DNA from: CAZAGT01 sp964484515
GTDB taxonomy: Bacteria; Desulfobacterota; DSM-4660; Desulfatiglandales; HGW-15
Assembly (NCBI GenBank): GCA_964484515.1
Contig: CAZAGT010000037.1
Coordinates: forward strand, 1-22,112
Reading direction: 5' to 3'
DNA: 22,112 bases
Every line of letters begins with the position of its first letter. Position 1 is the stretch's first letter. The position numbers were made by a program, and so were the translations under genes. The notes under the pieces were generated by a model. The model worked only from the letters and a program-made list of their open reading frames with translations, ran no database searches and was not told the DNA's origin. Positions 1-8,247 of the stretch are shown here, one piece after another.

Positions 1-2
1 TC

Positions 3-1571
3 CCTGAACGGCATCTGGATCACCTCTTCGAGCGTCTCTATCAGGCGGATGACGGCTTATCCAAGACACACGCAGGCATGGGTATCGGCCTCTATTTGAG
101 CAAACAGAACGTTGAAATGCACGGGGGCACGATATCCGTCAAATCAACGGCAGGCCGGGGGACTACGTTCAGGTTTAGCTTGCCGCTCCATGCTGACCAG
201 AGCGTCCCTATTAAGAATTCGCCCTACAAAGGTCCCGAACGAAGGGTGAGGAACCAGGGGCGAACCCGTTTGGAGCGAAGGGCATCCGACCGGAAGAAGA
301 AATTTGAATACCAATTGGGGCTCGGATTGGACAACCCTCCGGGAATGCCCCTTCGCGAAGATCTCAAGCGATACGAGAATCGCAGGCCCGGCTCACCCAG
401 CGTTTTGATCGTCGAGGACAACCTCGGCATGATGAAAGTGGTCGCCGCTGCTCTCTCCGATGAATACAATCTGCTCCTGAGTCACGATGGATTCGGCGCG
501 TTGGATAAACTGAAGGATCACGGGGATCAGATCTCCCTTATTCTCTCAGACGTCATGATGCCCGGGATGAGCGGATTTGACTTTTGTAGCGCCGTGATGG
601 CCAACGACGGATGGAAGCAAATTCCACTACTTTTTGTCACGGCACTCCTGAGTGAGGAGGAGCAGATAAGAGGGTTCCAGCTAGGCGCCGCCGACTACAT
701 CGTGAAACCGTACAACCTCAAGATACTCAGGGAGAAGATCGCTCATTGGATTATGCGCCGGGAATATGAGGCGCTTCTCATCGAGATGTCGCGTTCCCTG
801 GATCAGCAGGCAAAAAACATGGCCAGGATCAAAGACATCATTATTCATGAGATCCACAACCCTCTTCAAGTGATCAGCGGAGCCGGAGATCTACTAGCCA
901 AGCTGAGCGTTTCTCCTGACGAGGTGTCCGTGGAAAAGTTAGGAAAAATGACGGAATACATGGAACTCCTACAGCAGGGGATTCAATCTTTGACATCGGT
1001 CATAGAGACTTCCAAACTCATTGGCGGTGAGGGTTTCATCCCCAAGCGACCCGAGACCCTTACGGCCCTTTTTGATGCTTCGCTGGCGCAGTGTTTTCAT
1101 TTTTTGGACAATATCAGGGTGGACGTGGATCTTGCTGCTGCGGCTCAAAGCCATATACTCTGCGATAAGCGAATGTTGGTCCAAGTTTTCGTCAATTTGA
1201 TACGCAATGCGGCTGAAGCCATCAAGGAGCGAGGCCGCAACGGCGATGGGGTTATCAGTGTGAATGCCGAGGTTGAGCCCGAACGACACGTGGTTATGGT
1301 TATCCACGACAATGGGATCGGAATGGACCCTGAGACCAAGAAGAAGCTCTTTAAGCTCAAATTTACGACGAAGAGAGACGGAACCGGTATCGGGTTAAGT
1401 CTTTCAAAAATGGTCCTCAAACTACACGAAGGCAGCATCCGAGTAGAATCGGAAAAGGGCGGAGGGACGACCTTCTTTATCCAACTGCCCGTGTGCAATT
1501 CAGAAGTGCTGGCTCCACAGACCGCCCCCCCCTCAGCCTTAAGATCAGGCACCTTCACTGCACAGCGATGA
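3..1571 (+). CDS. Tandem hybrid sensor histidine kinase (kinase tail - receiver - second kinase), 5' partial
   Basis: The frame is open from base 3 with no start in view, so the N-terminus lies left of the window; 522 residues are visible (numbered from base 3). Residues 1-62 are the end of a HATPase domain: an F-box (LFERLYQADDG) and a G2 box (GMGIGLYLSK). A linker rich in Arg follows (ERR and RRASDRKK). A receiver domain spans about 133-250, with acidic pocket VEDN, phospho-acceptor Asp183 in LILSDVMMPG and the conserved Lys in YIVKPYN. A second kinase follows: H-box IIHEIHNPLQ (His282), N-box NLIRNAAEAI, D-box DNGIGMD and G2 box GTGIGLSLSK. No membrane segment is visible. The ATG at base 78 sits inside the first G2 box and is not the start. 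The architecture is HATPase-REC-HisKA-HATPase, a phosphorelay layout. The signal is unknown because the sensor part is missing. Confidence 0.9.
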   Translation, partial: PERHLDHLFERLYQADDGLSKTHAGMGIGLYLSKQNVEMHGGTISVKSTAGRGTTFRFSLPLHADQSVPIKNSPYKGPERRVRNQGRTRLERRASDRKKKFEYQLGLGLDNPPGMPLREDLKRYENRRPGSPSVLIVEDNLGMMKVVAAALSDEYNLLLSHDGFGALDKLKDHGDQISLILSDVMMPGMSGFDFCSAVMANDGWKQIPLLFVTALLSEEEQIRGFQLGAADYIVKPYNLKILREKIAHWIMRREYEALLIEMSRSLDQQAKNMARIKDIIIHEIHNPLQVISGAGDLLAKLSVSPDEVSVEKLGKMTEYMELLQQGIQSLTSVIETSKLIGGEGFIPKRPETLTALFDASLAQCFHFLDNIRVDVDLAAAAQSHILCDKRMLVQVFVNLIRNAAEAIKERGRNGDGVISVNAEVEPERHVVMVIHDNGIGMDPETKKKLFKLKFTTKRDGTGIGLSLSKMVLKLHEGSIRVESEKGGGTTFFIQLPVCNSEVLAPQTAPPSALRSGTFTAQR

Positions 1572-1674
1572 ATGATCCTGGCGAAATCGCCGGCCCTCTC
1601 ACCCACTGAGGCATGACCGAAGCTCTTACTACTCTGCTGATGCATGTGTTCACGGGCGACAAATTCTTTAGTCG

Positions 1675-1703
1675 TTGACGAACTGTCTTTTTTTGATCAT
1701 AAA
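1675..1703 (+). promoter_or_regulatory. Sigma-70-type promoter for the SAM methyltransferase gene
   Basis: TTGACG at 1675-1680 (5/6 to the -35 consensus) and CATAAA at 1698-1703 (4/6 to -10) are separated by exactly 17 bases containing a T-run. The predicted transcript starts near 1710 and gives a leader of about 23 nt carrying GGAG at 1719-1722. The upstream kinase ends at 1571, so this gene probably has its own promoter. Confidence 0.55.
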
Positions 1704-1732
1704 GGTCTCGATCCGCCCGGAGCCCAGAAGCG

Positions 1733-2587
1733 TTGGCAACGGATAATCTCAATTCGAAGCCAGGGGACACCATTTTGACCCGTACCGATTCCTATTTGAT
1801 GGAGGACGTCGAAGAGATCTTACGGCTGGAGAGCAAGACGGATGTGGAGGTCGTCCGAAAACAGGCCGAGTGGTGCGGCCTAAGACCGGGCCTGCGGGTG
1901 CTCGATGCAGGGTGCGGAACAGGTTTGGTGACTTCGATTCTGCATGAGATGATCTTGCCGGGAGGAGCGATTGTCGGGGTGGACAACTCTGAGGAGAGAA
2001 TACGATTTGCCCGACAGAAGTATGGAAACGCATCCAGCATTCAATTCCGGCAGCTGGACCTGAGGGATTCCATCGCCGACCTAGGCGAATTCGATCTGAT
2101 CTGGTCGCGCTTCTTCCTGGAGTTTTACCGCCTTGAGAGCGCCGATATCGTCAAAAACCTCTCTGATTGCTTGAAACCTGGTGGTTATCTCTGTTTGCTC
2201 GATCTGGACCACAACGTGCTCAACCATTATGAAATGCCTGCCCAGATGGAAAAAGTCCTCTTCAAGGCTATGCGAAAGATAGAGATGGAGAACAACTTCG
2301 ATCCCTATGTCGGACGTAAGTTATATGCATATCTCTATGATTTGGGCTTTGGCAATATCGAAATAGACCTTAAGGCGCATCACCTGATCTATGGGGAAAT
2401 GTCGGAGAAGGAGCTCTTCAATTGGGGCAAAAAATGGGAAGCCGCCGTGCGTCACGCGGGAGACTTAATTGGTGAATATCCCGGCGGCGTCGTTGGATTG
2501 GCATCCGATTTCATGCACTTCTTTAGGGATCCCCGCAGGTTCACCTATACGCCCTTAATCCTTTGCAGGGGAAGGAAGCCTCTCTGA
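1733..2587 (+). CDS. Class I SAM-dependent methyltransferase
   Basis: A 284-residue soluble protein with the Rossmann methyltransferase signature: motif I VLDAGCGTG (about residues 56-64), the acidic motif II end IVGVDNSEER, the motif IV region FDLIWSRFFLEFY and the post-motif LKPGGYLCLLDLD. The C-terminal 110 residues should set substrate specificity and match nothing I recognise. The chosen start is TTG, because GGAG lies 10 nt upstream and a promoter predicts a transcript start near 1710. An in-frame ATG at 1799 (LMEDVEEI) is the alternative; it would remove 22 residues without touching the fold. The gene sits between two large sensor kinases and converges on the second with only 19 bp between stops. 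Substrate unknown; it could act on a small molecule or a quinone-like compound. Confidence 0.85.
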   Translation: MATDNLNSKPGDTILTRTDSYLMEDVEEILRLESKTDVEVVRKQAEWCGLRPGLRVLDAGCGTGLVTSILHEMILPGGAIVGVDNSEERIRFARQKYGNASSIQFRQLDLRDSIADLGEFDLIWSRFFLEFYRLESADIVKNLSDCLKPGGYLCLLDLDHNVLNHYEMPAQMEKVLFKAMRKIEMENNFDPYVGRKLYAYLYDLGFGNIEIDLKAHHLIYGEMSEKELFNWGKKWEAAVRHAGDLIGEYPGGVVGLASDFMHFFRDPRRFTYTPLILCRGRKPL

Positions 2588-2606
2588 CTCTGGCCCTGGT
2601 AGGGAC

Positions 2607-5600
2607 CTATACGCTCGCATCTAAACGACGGGATTCCGATTCTCCCTCGAGAACCTGCCGAACGACACCCAGCATTTCTTTGACCTGATAGGGCTTGGCG
2701 ACGAAACCCTTCGCCCCTGCTTCAATAGCCTCTTTGGCCGCTTCATTCACGGAGTATCCGCTGGCCATCAGGATCTTTGCCTCGGGATTCAACTCCAGAA
2801 GTCCTCTTAGGCATTTGTCCCCACCCATTCCCGGCATGATGAAATCCAAGATGACCAGATCGACTGCTTTGGGCTCCTTTTCAAAAAGTTTCAGAGCGCT
2901 CTCTCCGTCGGGCGCGGTGAGCACTCGATATCCAAATCGACTCAAAACCTCCTGGCCCAACTCTCGAATGCTCTCTTCGTCATCCACCAACAGGATGGTC
3001 TCGCCGCCACCTCTCTTTAGGGAGGTGACCCGCTCAAGTACGGGGCTCTCACCCTCCACCTCCCTTACCGGGAAGTAGATGTCAAAAGTGACCCCCTGTC
3101 CCGGCGGGCTGTTAACCGTCATGTAACCACCGTGACTCTGCACGATTCCGTAAACCATGGCCAATCCAAGCCCGGTTCCCTTGCCTGTCTCTTTGGTGGT
3201 AAAGAAGGGCTCAAATATGTGTTCAATGACCTCTTTCTCGATCCCCTGTCCCGTATCCGAGACTCTCAGACGTACATATCTCCCAGGCTTGCATCCCAGA
3301 TGACTTCGACAGTAATCCTCGTCTAAGGTCACACTTTCGGTCTCGAAAACCAGCTTGCCGCCTTCGGGCATGGCGTCGCGCGCATTGATTCCCAAATTCA
3401 TCAAGATTTGTTCAATCTGCACGGGGTCCGCGTCAATAATACCGATGTCTTCCGCCAGACGGCATTTGATTTCGATCATCTTCGGGATCGTTCGGCCAAG
3501 CATTTTCACGACTTGCGTCACTTCTTGATTGAGACTCACCGGTTTGAGTTGGCTCTCGAGTTTTCTGCCAAAGATAAGAAGACGCTTGGTAAGATCACTC
3601 GCCCTCTGCGCCGATCTTTCAATCGCGTAGAGCTTTTCATAGTCAGGGTCACTCCGGTCCTTTCCCATCAGAATGATTTGGGTATAACCGGAAATGGCCT
3701 GCAAAATATTGTTGAAATCGTGAGCAATACCTCCTGCCAGGGTGCCGATGGCCTCCATTTTGTGAGCCTGAAGCAGCTGGGCTTCGAGTCTCTTCTTTTC
3801 CGAGATGTCTCTGAGCATCATGAGCATACCCGCAGCGTTGCCCTCATCATCGGAGTAGCGGGACGCGCTGATGCTGACGTCCAAGAGCCGCCCGTTTTTC
3901 GCGTGAAGCTTTGTTTCAAAGTCCTGAATCGGCTCCCCGATCCTGAGGATTCGCTCTATGCTCAGCTTTATCTCTCTGATCTCGGATTTGGGTATATTCG
4001 GGATCGGTTTGCCTTTCAACTCCGCCATGGTCCAGCCAAAGATCCTCTCAAAGGCAGGGCTCAAATAGTGCGTGTTGCCGTCAACATCTGAGATGACGAT
4101 GGCATCAGCCGAGGAATGCAAGACGGAGCGGTAGAGTTCCTCCGCCCTTTTGGATTCGGCATACAGCTTTCTATACCTCTTCTCGCTCTCCCGCAGAGCG
4201 TCTTCCGCTATCTTGCGTTTGGTAACGTCGCTGCCGATGCAGAGGATCTCATTGAAATCGCCTTCTTCGTCAAAGATGGGTTTATAGGTCCAAGCGATCC
4301 ATACTGGATGACCCTCTCTGAGAACATTGACGCTCTCAATGACGCCCTGCTGCTCTGGATCCTGCTGCAGGGAGACAATCAATCTGTTTAGATCACGTTT
4401 CGTAGCGGTTCCGCGCGGCAGAATAGTGCCCTCGACGTTCTTCCCGAGAATCGCGTCTTCGCTAAAGCCGAAAAACCGCTGTGCGAACTCGTTAAAGAAT
4501 GTGATATTTCCATGGATATCCATTCGGAGAATAATACTATTTGCGTTTTCAACGAGATCACGATATTTCTTCTCACTCACCTGGACCTTCTGAAAGGATC
4601 TGGCGTTGATGATACTCACTGCCGTTTGAGACGCCACACCCATCAAGAGACTCATATCGCTTTGGGTCAACGCCCTCTTCGAGCTGACATTGTCGACCGC
4701 CAATATACCCAGTGAGTCCTTTTCATAGACAATGGGAACGCAAATAAGGGACTGCACTCCCATCCGTTTGGCCAATTCAAGACTCCTCTTCGAAATCCCC
4801 GTCTCGATCGTCGTGATATCGTCAATTAAGAACGGACGTTGCTCTTTATAGGCCAAGACGAAAATCCCCCTAGACTCTGGTTTGTCCAAGTGAAACCCCG
4901 TCTTTTGCAGGATCTCCTTTTCGCTGTCCGTATAGCCGTATCCGGCCGTGTAAAAGAGCATACTCCGCTTGGGATCAGCCAACATGATGATGCCACGCTC
5001 AAAATCGAGCCGTTTCTCCATGACCCTGACGACGGCCTCTAAGAGCTCGTCGATATCCAGAAAGGTGGAGGTGGCCTGACCGATCTCTTGAACGAGTAAG
5101 GCATTATTATAGCGGATATTGATCTCTTCCAGGTGGTTCTCCGCTGCATCTCCTTGAATTTCAATCGTTTTCGTAAGTTCTTTTTTCTCAAGATGTTCCG
5201 CAAGAAGGGCAAAGGATACGGTGGCGATTCCACAGCTCAAAAGGAGGATCGCCATGTCTATGGAGGGGACAAAAAGAAAAGCCCCGATGACCGCGAGGGC
5301 AGCCGACAGGATAAAATACCTGCGAAGTCTTTTGAATAAGAGAGCGGGTGACTTCTGCCAGGTAACGATGTACCGACATTTGGCATCACCCTTATGATAA
5401 CAGGAGGGATGTTCGACCCTTGCCAATCTATCTGTAAATATCTTAGCTAGAGACTCAAAGATCCCTATCCGATTCTCGCACTGATAAGGCTTTTCGTTCA
5501 CTCCGGGTTTCGGCGTGCACGTCACTTCTACCCTGTTCGATCCCAGCCTCCGGGTTTCAACATCTGCCCCCCGGCTGACGAGCGTATAAACCCGTCCCAT

Positions 5601-5912
5601 CAACAGGTAGATCGACGCCAGGCTCACAAGGCCTAAGGTGAACTGCTTCGCCGGCCCGATTCCCCCCGTCGAGGCCGCGTGGCGTCCCGCTTCTCGGGCA
5701 ACGCTGGGATTCCCCGTGGCCTTGACCAAAATCTCGTTGAATCGATCAACCTGTTCCTGATTGAACCAATGGGCCGGATCTTCGGCCTCGTGAACGGTCA
5801 TCCCCGCATCTTCAACTAATGAATCGATATTGAGCTCAGGATACGACTCCTTAACATATTCAACGAAGATTTTGATGATTCGGCTGTTGTATAAGGGGGT
5901 TTCGTTGCTCAT
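2607..5912 (-). CDS. Membrane hybrid histidine kinase: V4R-like sensor, 2 TM, GAF, PAS, PAS, HisKA, HATPase, receiver
   Basis: A 1101-residue protein with these parts in order. Residues 1-185 are a putative ligand-binding domain ending in C171-x3-G-D-x2-C179-x-Y, which resembles the V4R/XylR-N activator family. Two hydrophobic helices lie at about 200-240. A coiled segment runs 241-275, a GAF domain about 275-440, PAS1 about 446-570 and PAS2 about 592-705. HisKA has His731 in LAGGIAHDFNNILQ. HATPase has N843 (NARDAMPEGG), D886 (SDTGQG) and GTGLGLAMVYG at 912-922. The C-terminal receiver has phospho-acceptor Asp1023 (VILDFIMPGMGG) and Lys1073 (VAKPY). The ATG start has GAAGG about 8 nt upstream. 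This is a self-contained phosphorelay sensor with no partner regulator next to it. The input domain lies before the membrane helices and lacks a signal peptide, so it probably faces the cytoplasm. Confidence 0.93.
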   Translation of the reverse strand: MSNETPLYNSRIIKIFVEYVKESYPELNIDSLVEDAGMTVHEAEDPAHWFNQEQVDRFNEILVKATGNPSVAREAGRHAASTGGIGPAKQFTLGLVSLASIYLLMGRVYTLVSRGADVETRRLGSNRVEVTCTPKPGVNEKPYQCENRIGIFESLAKIFTDRLARVEHPSCYHKGDAKCRYIVTWQKSPALLFKRLRRYFILSAALAVIGAFLFVPSIDMAILLLSCGIATVSFALLAEHLEKKELTKTIEIQGDAAENHLEEINIRYNNALLVQEIGQATSTFLDIDELLEAVVRVMEKRLDFERGIIMLADPKRSMLFYTAGYGYTDSEKEILQKTGFHLDKPESRGIFVLAYKEQRPFLIDDITTIETGISKRSLELAKRMGVQSLICVPIVYEKDSLGILAVDNVSSKRALTQSDMSLLMGVASQTAVSIINARSFQKVQVSEKKYRDLVENANSIILRMDIHGNITFFNEFAQRFFGFSEDAILGKNVEGTILPRGTATKRDLNRLIVSLQQDPEQQGVIESVNVLREGHPVWIAWTYKPIFDEEGDFNEILCIGSDVTKRKIAEDALRESEKRYRKLYAESKRAEELYRSVLHSSADAIVISDVDGNTHYLSPAFERIFGWTMAELKGKPIPNIPKSEIREIKLSIERILRIGEPIQDFETKLHAKNGRLLDVSISASRYSDDEGNAAGMLMMLRDISEKKRLEAQLLQAHKMEAIGTLAGGIAHDFNNILQAISGYTQIILMGKDRSDPDYEKLYAIERSAQRASDLTKRLLIFGRKLESQLKPVSLNQEVTQVVKMLGRTIPKMIEIKCRLAEDIGIIDADPVQIEQILMNLGINARDAMPEGGKLVFETESVTLDEDYCRSHLGCKPGRYVRLRVSDTGQGIEKEVIEHIFEPFFTTKETGKGTGLGLAMVYGIVQSHGGYMTVNSPPGQGVTFDIYFPVREVEGESPVLERVTSLKRGGGETILLVDDEESIRELGQEVLSRFGYRVLTAPDGESALKLFEKEPKAVDLVILDFIMPGMGGDKCLRGLLELNPEAKILMASGYSVNEAAKEAIEAGAKGFVAKPYQVKEMLGVVRQVLEGESESRRLDASV

Positions 5913-6133
5913 TCTCAGGAACCTTCTTCAGTCTTGGGTGCAAATAGAACGGTGGAAGTCCATCAACCATCTAGCTTGCGCTTGAAAGATTCACAAGATA
6001 TCCTCATCCTCGCCCTCCGTCTTGGGAAGGGCCGCGAGCCTCCTCAATAAGCCCGATAATCACCATGAAAGCCATTATTTTTGTTTGAACTTATGGTTAA
6101 AGCTATCCTTTTGAAACGATCATTCTTGCTCAA

Positions 6134-6162
6134 TTGAGGTTCAATAAACAATTCCTTCTAAT
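6134..6162 (+). promoter_or_regulatory. Sigma-70-type promoter reading toward the radical SAM gene
   Basis: TTGAGG at 6134-6139 (4/6 to -35) and TCTAAT at 6157-6162 (5/6 to -10) are spaced by exactly 17 bp in an AT-rich context. The transcript would start near 6169, just before the small ORF at 6192, and run into the radical SAM gene. Confidence 0.5.
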
Positions 6163-6191
6163 ACTAGCACAATCATAATCTGAAGACCATA

Positions 6192-6422
6192 ATGAAAATC
6201 ATTGAGAGAGAGACCAAAGCCGGTTCTTATCAAATCCTCATGAGATCTCGCAACTCGCCGATGACCTCAATGCGCCCGACAGTTACCATCGGTGTCCTCG
6301 GCGGCGGAGCTGGGATGATGGTCCCTCTCGAATATGATGATGGCACCTTCCTTCTCGAACCAGGCCTGCCGGCCAGCCTGCATCCGATCAGGAAATCCCA
6401 TCATGAGAGGCTTTCAAGTTGA
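6192..6422 (+). CDS. Small hypothetical ORF (76 aa) in the leader of the radical SAM gene
   Basis: An ATG-initiated frame of 76 codons begins about 23 nt after a predicted transcript start. It contains a glycine-rich stretch (TIGVLGGGAGMMVP) and several Arg and Ser residues, and resembles no family I recognise. The ribosome-binding site is poor (GAAGA about 6 nt upstream), and there is no signal peptide or membrane helix. It ends 30 bp before the GTG proposed for the radical SAM gene. It could be a short real gene, a decayed gene fragment, or chance within a long leader. Confidence 0.25.
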   Translation: MKIIERETKAGSYQILMRSRNSPMTSMRPTVTIGVLGGGAGMMVPLEYDDGTFLLEPGLPASLHPIRKSHHERLSS

Positions 6423-6452
6423 CACGACCCCCGTTTTTTCATACCGTTCGGC

Positions 6453-7847
6453 GTGTCGTCTGAACGCCTAGATTCCTCAAGACCCCGCCGCGAGAGGAGC
6501 CAATTGCCTCGTCTTCTGTTTATAAACCCTGCAAACCGCCAGAAGGGCTTGGGCACCACCAAAGCGACTGCCTGGCCTCCCCTAAACTTGCCCTATTTGG
6601 GAGCCCGCACACCGCAGCACTACCAAATAGACGTCATCGACGAAAACATAGAGCCCTTCCAATATCGTGACGCGGACATCGTCGGGATTACCGGTTTTAC
6701 CCCTTCCATCTACCGTGCCTATCAGATTGCTCGCACCTATCGCCAAAAGGGTATTACGACCGTCATGGGGGGTATCCATGTCTCCATGATGCCGGAGGAA
6801 GCCCTCTCCTTCTGTGACGCGATTGTTGTCGGCGAAGGCGAGGATGTCTGGCCAGAGGTGCTGAAGGATTTTGAGAGGGGTTCTTTGCAGCGCACCTATC
6901 GAGGCACCTTGGTTGATCTGGCGAAGCTACCGTTACCTCGACGGGACATTCTCAATAATTCATTCTACAAGTGGGCCAGCATTCAAACATCGCGTGGCTG
7001 CCCCATGAACTGTAGTTTTTGCTCTGTGACCGCTTTCAACGGCAGACGTTTCCGCAGACGTCCCCTGGATGCGGTCATTGAAGAACTGAAACGCATACCT
7101 CAGAAACTGATCATGGTAGCAGACGACAATATCCTTGGCTATGGTGAGGAGGACCTCCAATGGGTGAATGCTTTTTTCTCCAAGATCCTCCAAGCCGGGA
7201 TCCGAAAGAGATTCTTCGTCCAAAGCTCTATCCTGCTGGGTGAGGATCGCGAGCTTATCCGACTGGCTGCCAGAGCCGGCGTCAAAATTGTCTTCATAGG
7301 GATCGAGTCGCTCAATCCTGCGACGCTTCGTGCTTATCAAAAAGGAATCAATTTGGAGCGCGCGCGTCAAAACCGGTACAAGGAGCTGATCGGAAGAATT
7401 CGGCAAGGTGGAATCGCCGTCATTGGTGCGTTTATGTTAGGCAATGATGACGATGACCGTGACGTCTTTTCAAGGACGCTGCAATTCGTAAGATCTTCCG
7501 GCATCGACGTGCTTCAGCTGACAAAACCCACTCCCCTGCCGGGGACCCAATTGTGGAAGGAATTAAACGAACAAGGCAGGATCTTGGACCGGGAGTTCCC
7601 GAGAGCATGGGAGAACTACCGCCTTACCAAGATGGTCTTCGAACCGGCAAAGATGTCCATCGAGGAGGTTTACAAGGGCTTTACGCGTCTGAGGAAGTCC
7701 TACTATGGAACACTTGAAACCCTGAGAAGACATGCTTCGACTTTCACTGCAACCAAAGACATCAGTGCATCTCTGATCGCCTTTAAGTTCGATTCATCCT
7801 ACCGGAAGAGCTTTCGCCATTCCGAGCACTACCGGCTTTATGGCTAA
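6453..7847 (+). CDS. B12-binding domain radical SAM protein
   Basis: A 464-residue protein. Residues 19-140 form an N-terminal cobalamin-binding-type fold, as in the BchE/HpnP-type class: RLLFINPANR at the start, then VMGGIHVSMMPEEAL and VVGEGEDVWPEVL. The radical SAM core follows, with the cluster motif C183-x3-C187-x2-C190 (RGCPMNCSFCS) and then VADDNIL and FIGIESLNP. The C-terminal segment carries PTPLPGTQLWKEL and a Tyr/Arg-rich tail typical of this group. Such enzymes methylate or rearrange unactivated carbon, often in lipid, pigment or cofactor pathways; the substrate here is unknown. GTG at 6453 is the longest start but has no clear ribosome-binding site. TTG at 6504, with GAGAGGAG four bases upstream, removes 17 non-conserved residues and may be the true start. 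No biosynthetic partners adjoin it. Confidence 0.88.
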   Translation: MSSERLDSSRPRRERSQLPRLLFINPANRQKGLGTTKATAWPPLNLPYLGARTPQHYQIDVIDENIEPFQYRDADIVGITGFTPSIYRAYQIARTYRQKGITTVMGGIHVSMMPEEALSFCDAIVVGEGEDVWPEVLKDFERGSLQRTYRGTLVDLAKLPLPRRDILNNSFYKWASIQTSRGCPMNCSFCSVTAFNGRRFRRRPLDAVIEELKRIPQKLIMVADDNILGYGEEDLQWVNAFFSKILQAGIRKRFFVQSSILLGEDRELIRLAARAGVKIVFIGIESLNPATLRAYQKGINLERARQNRYKELIGRIRQGGIAVIGAFMLGNDDDDRDVFSRTLQFVRSSGIDVLQLTKPTPLPGTQLWKELNEQGRILDREFPRAWENYRLTKMVFEPAKMSIEEVYKGFTRLRKSYYGTLETLRRHASTFTATKDISASLIAFKFDSSYRKSFRHSEHYRLYG

Positions 7848-8247
7848 GTATCGAAGAAGGACGGCTGCCCCCCCGTTCCTCTTTGAAGGGATGCCGACTT
7901 CCCCACCGAGCGGTTCGTTCGAGCGACCTCAGATCTATGAAAACCCTAACGTTGCAAAAGTCGAGGATGCTGCAGATTCAAGGCGTCAAGGGTGCAGCCG
8001 TAGTCACCTACTGCAAGCCCTTGACAACGCAGAAGATGCAGTATCATCGGCTTTCCCGAAGGGTAAACAACACGGCGTCTTTCGGATTTCGCTGGATTCA
8101 ACTACTGGTGATATCCAGGATTAACCTCAAAAGGGGCAGAGAGATTGATATTCTTGTCTTTCAACACTTTCCGGCGTGTTGTTTATGCAACAGTAGGGAA
8201 AAGTCAATCGCCGAAGCGAGGGCTCCTTTTAGGCGACACGCTCAGAA
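7848..8247. other. 400-bp spacer, apparently non-coding, repeat-like
   Basis: Two overlapping open frames here (94 and 122 codons) have shuffled, low-quality protein sequence and no family signal, so I read the stretch as non-coding. Bases 7955-8050 have short alternating motifs (gatgctgcag, caaggcgtc, gcagccgtag, gcagaagatgcag) that look like a dispersed intergenic element. An exact 11-bp inverted pair, TAAACAACACG at 8064-8074 and CGTGTTGTTTA at 8175-8185, brackets the right part. Confidence 0.4.
8198..8219 (-). terminator. Possible terminator of the PilZ gene, UUCG hairpin
   Basis: Read on the minus strand just after the PilZ stop, TCGC-TTCG-GCGA (8208-8219) forms a short stem with the very stable C(UUCG)G loop, followed by TTGACTTTT. 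The stem is only 4 bp and the T-tract is interrupted, so efficiency is uncertain. Confidence 0.35.

Larger units (their letters stand above)
5913..6452. other. 540-bp divergent spacer between the hybrid kinase and the radical SAM gene
   Basis: This AT-richer stretch separates two divergently transcribed genes. Its left part should carry the kinase promoter (minus strand), but only a weak match is visible (TTGTGA, 17 bp, TAGATG on the minus strand). Its right part holds a better plus-strand promoter at 6134-6162 and one small open frame at 6192-6422. I see no RNA gene or insertion sequence. Confidence 0.5.

Noticed and set aside
2592..2607. Bidirectional terminator between the convergent methyltransferase and kinase genes
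   Set aside because: GGCCCTGGTAGGGACC pairs with a mismatch and only a tiny loop, and no T-tract follows on either strand.
3408..4091. 227-codon plus-strand frame
   Set aside because: Antisense of the hybrid kinase PAS and HisKA region, which is clearly coding on the minus strand.
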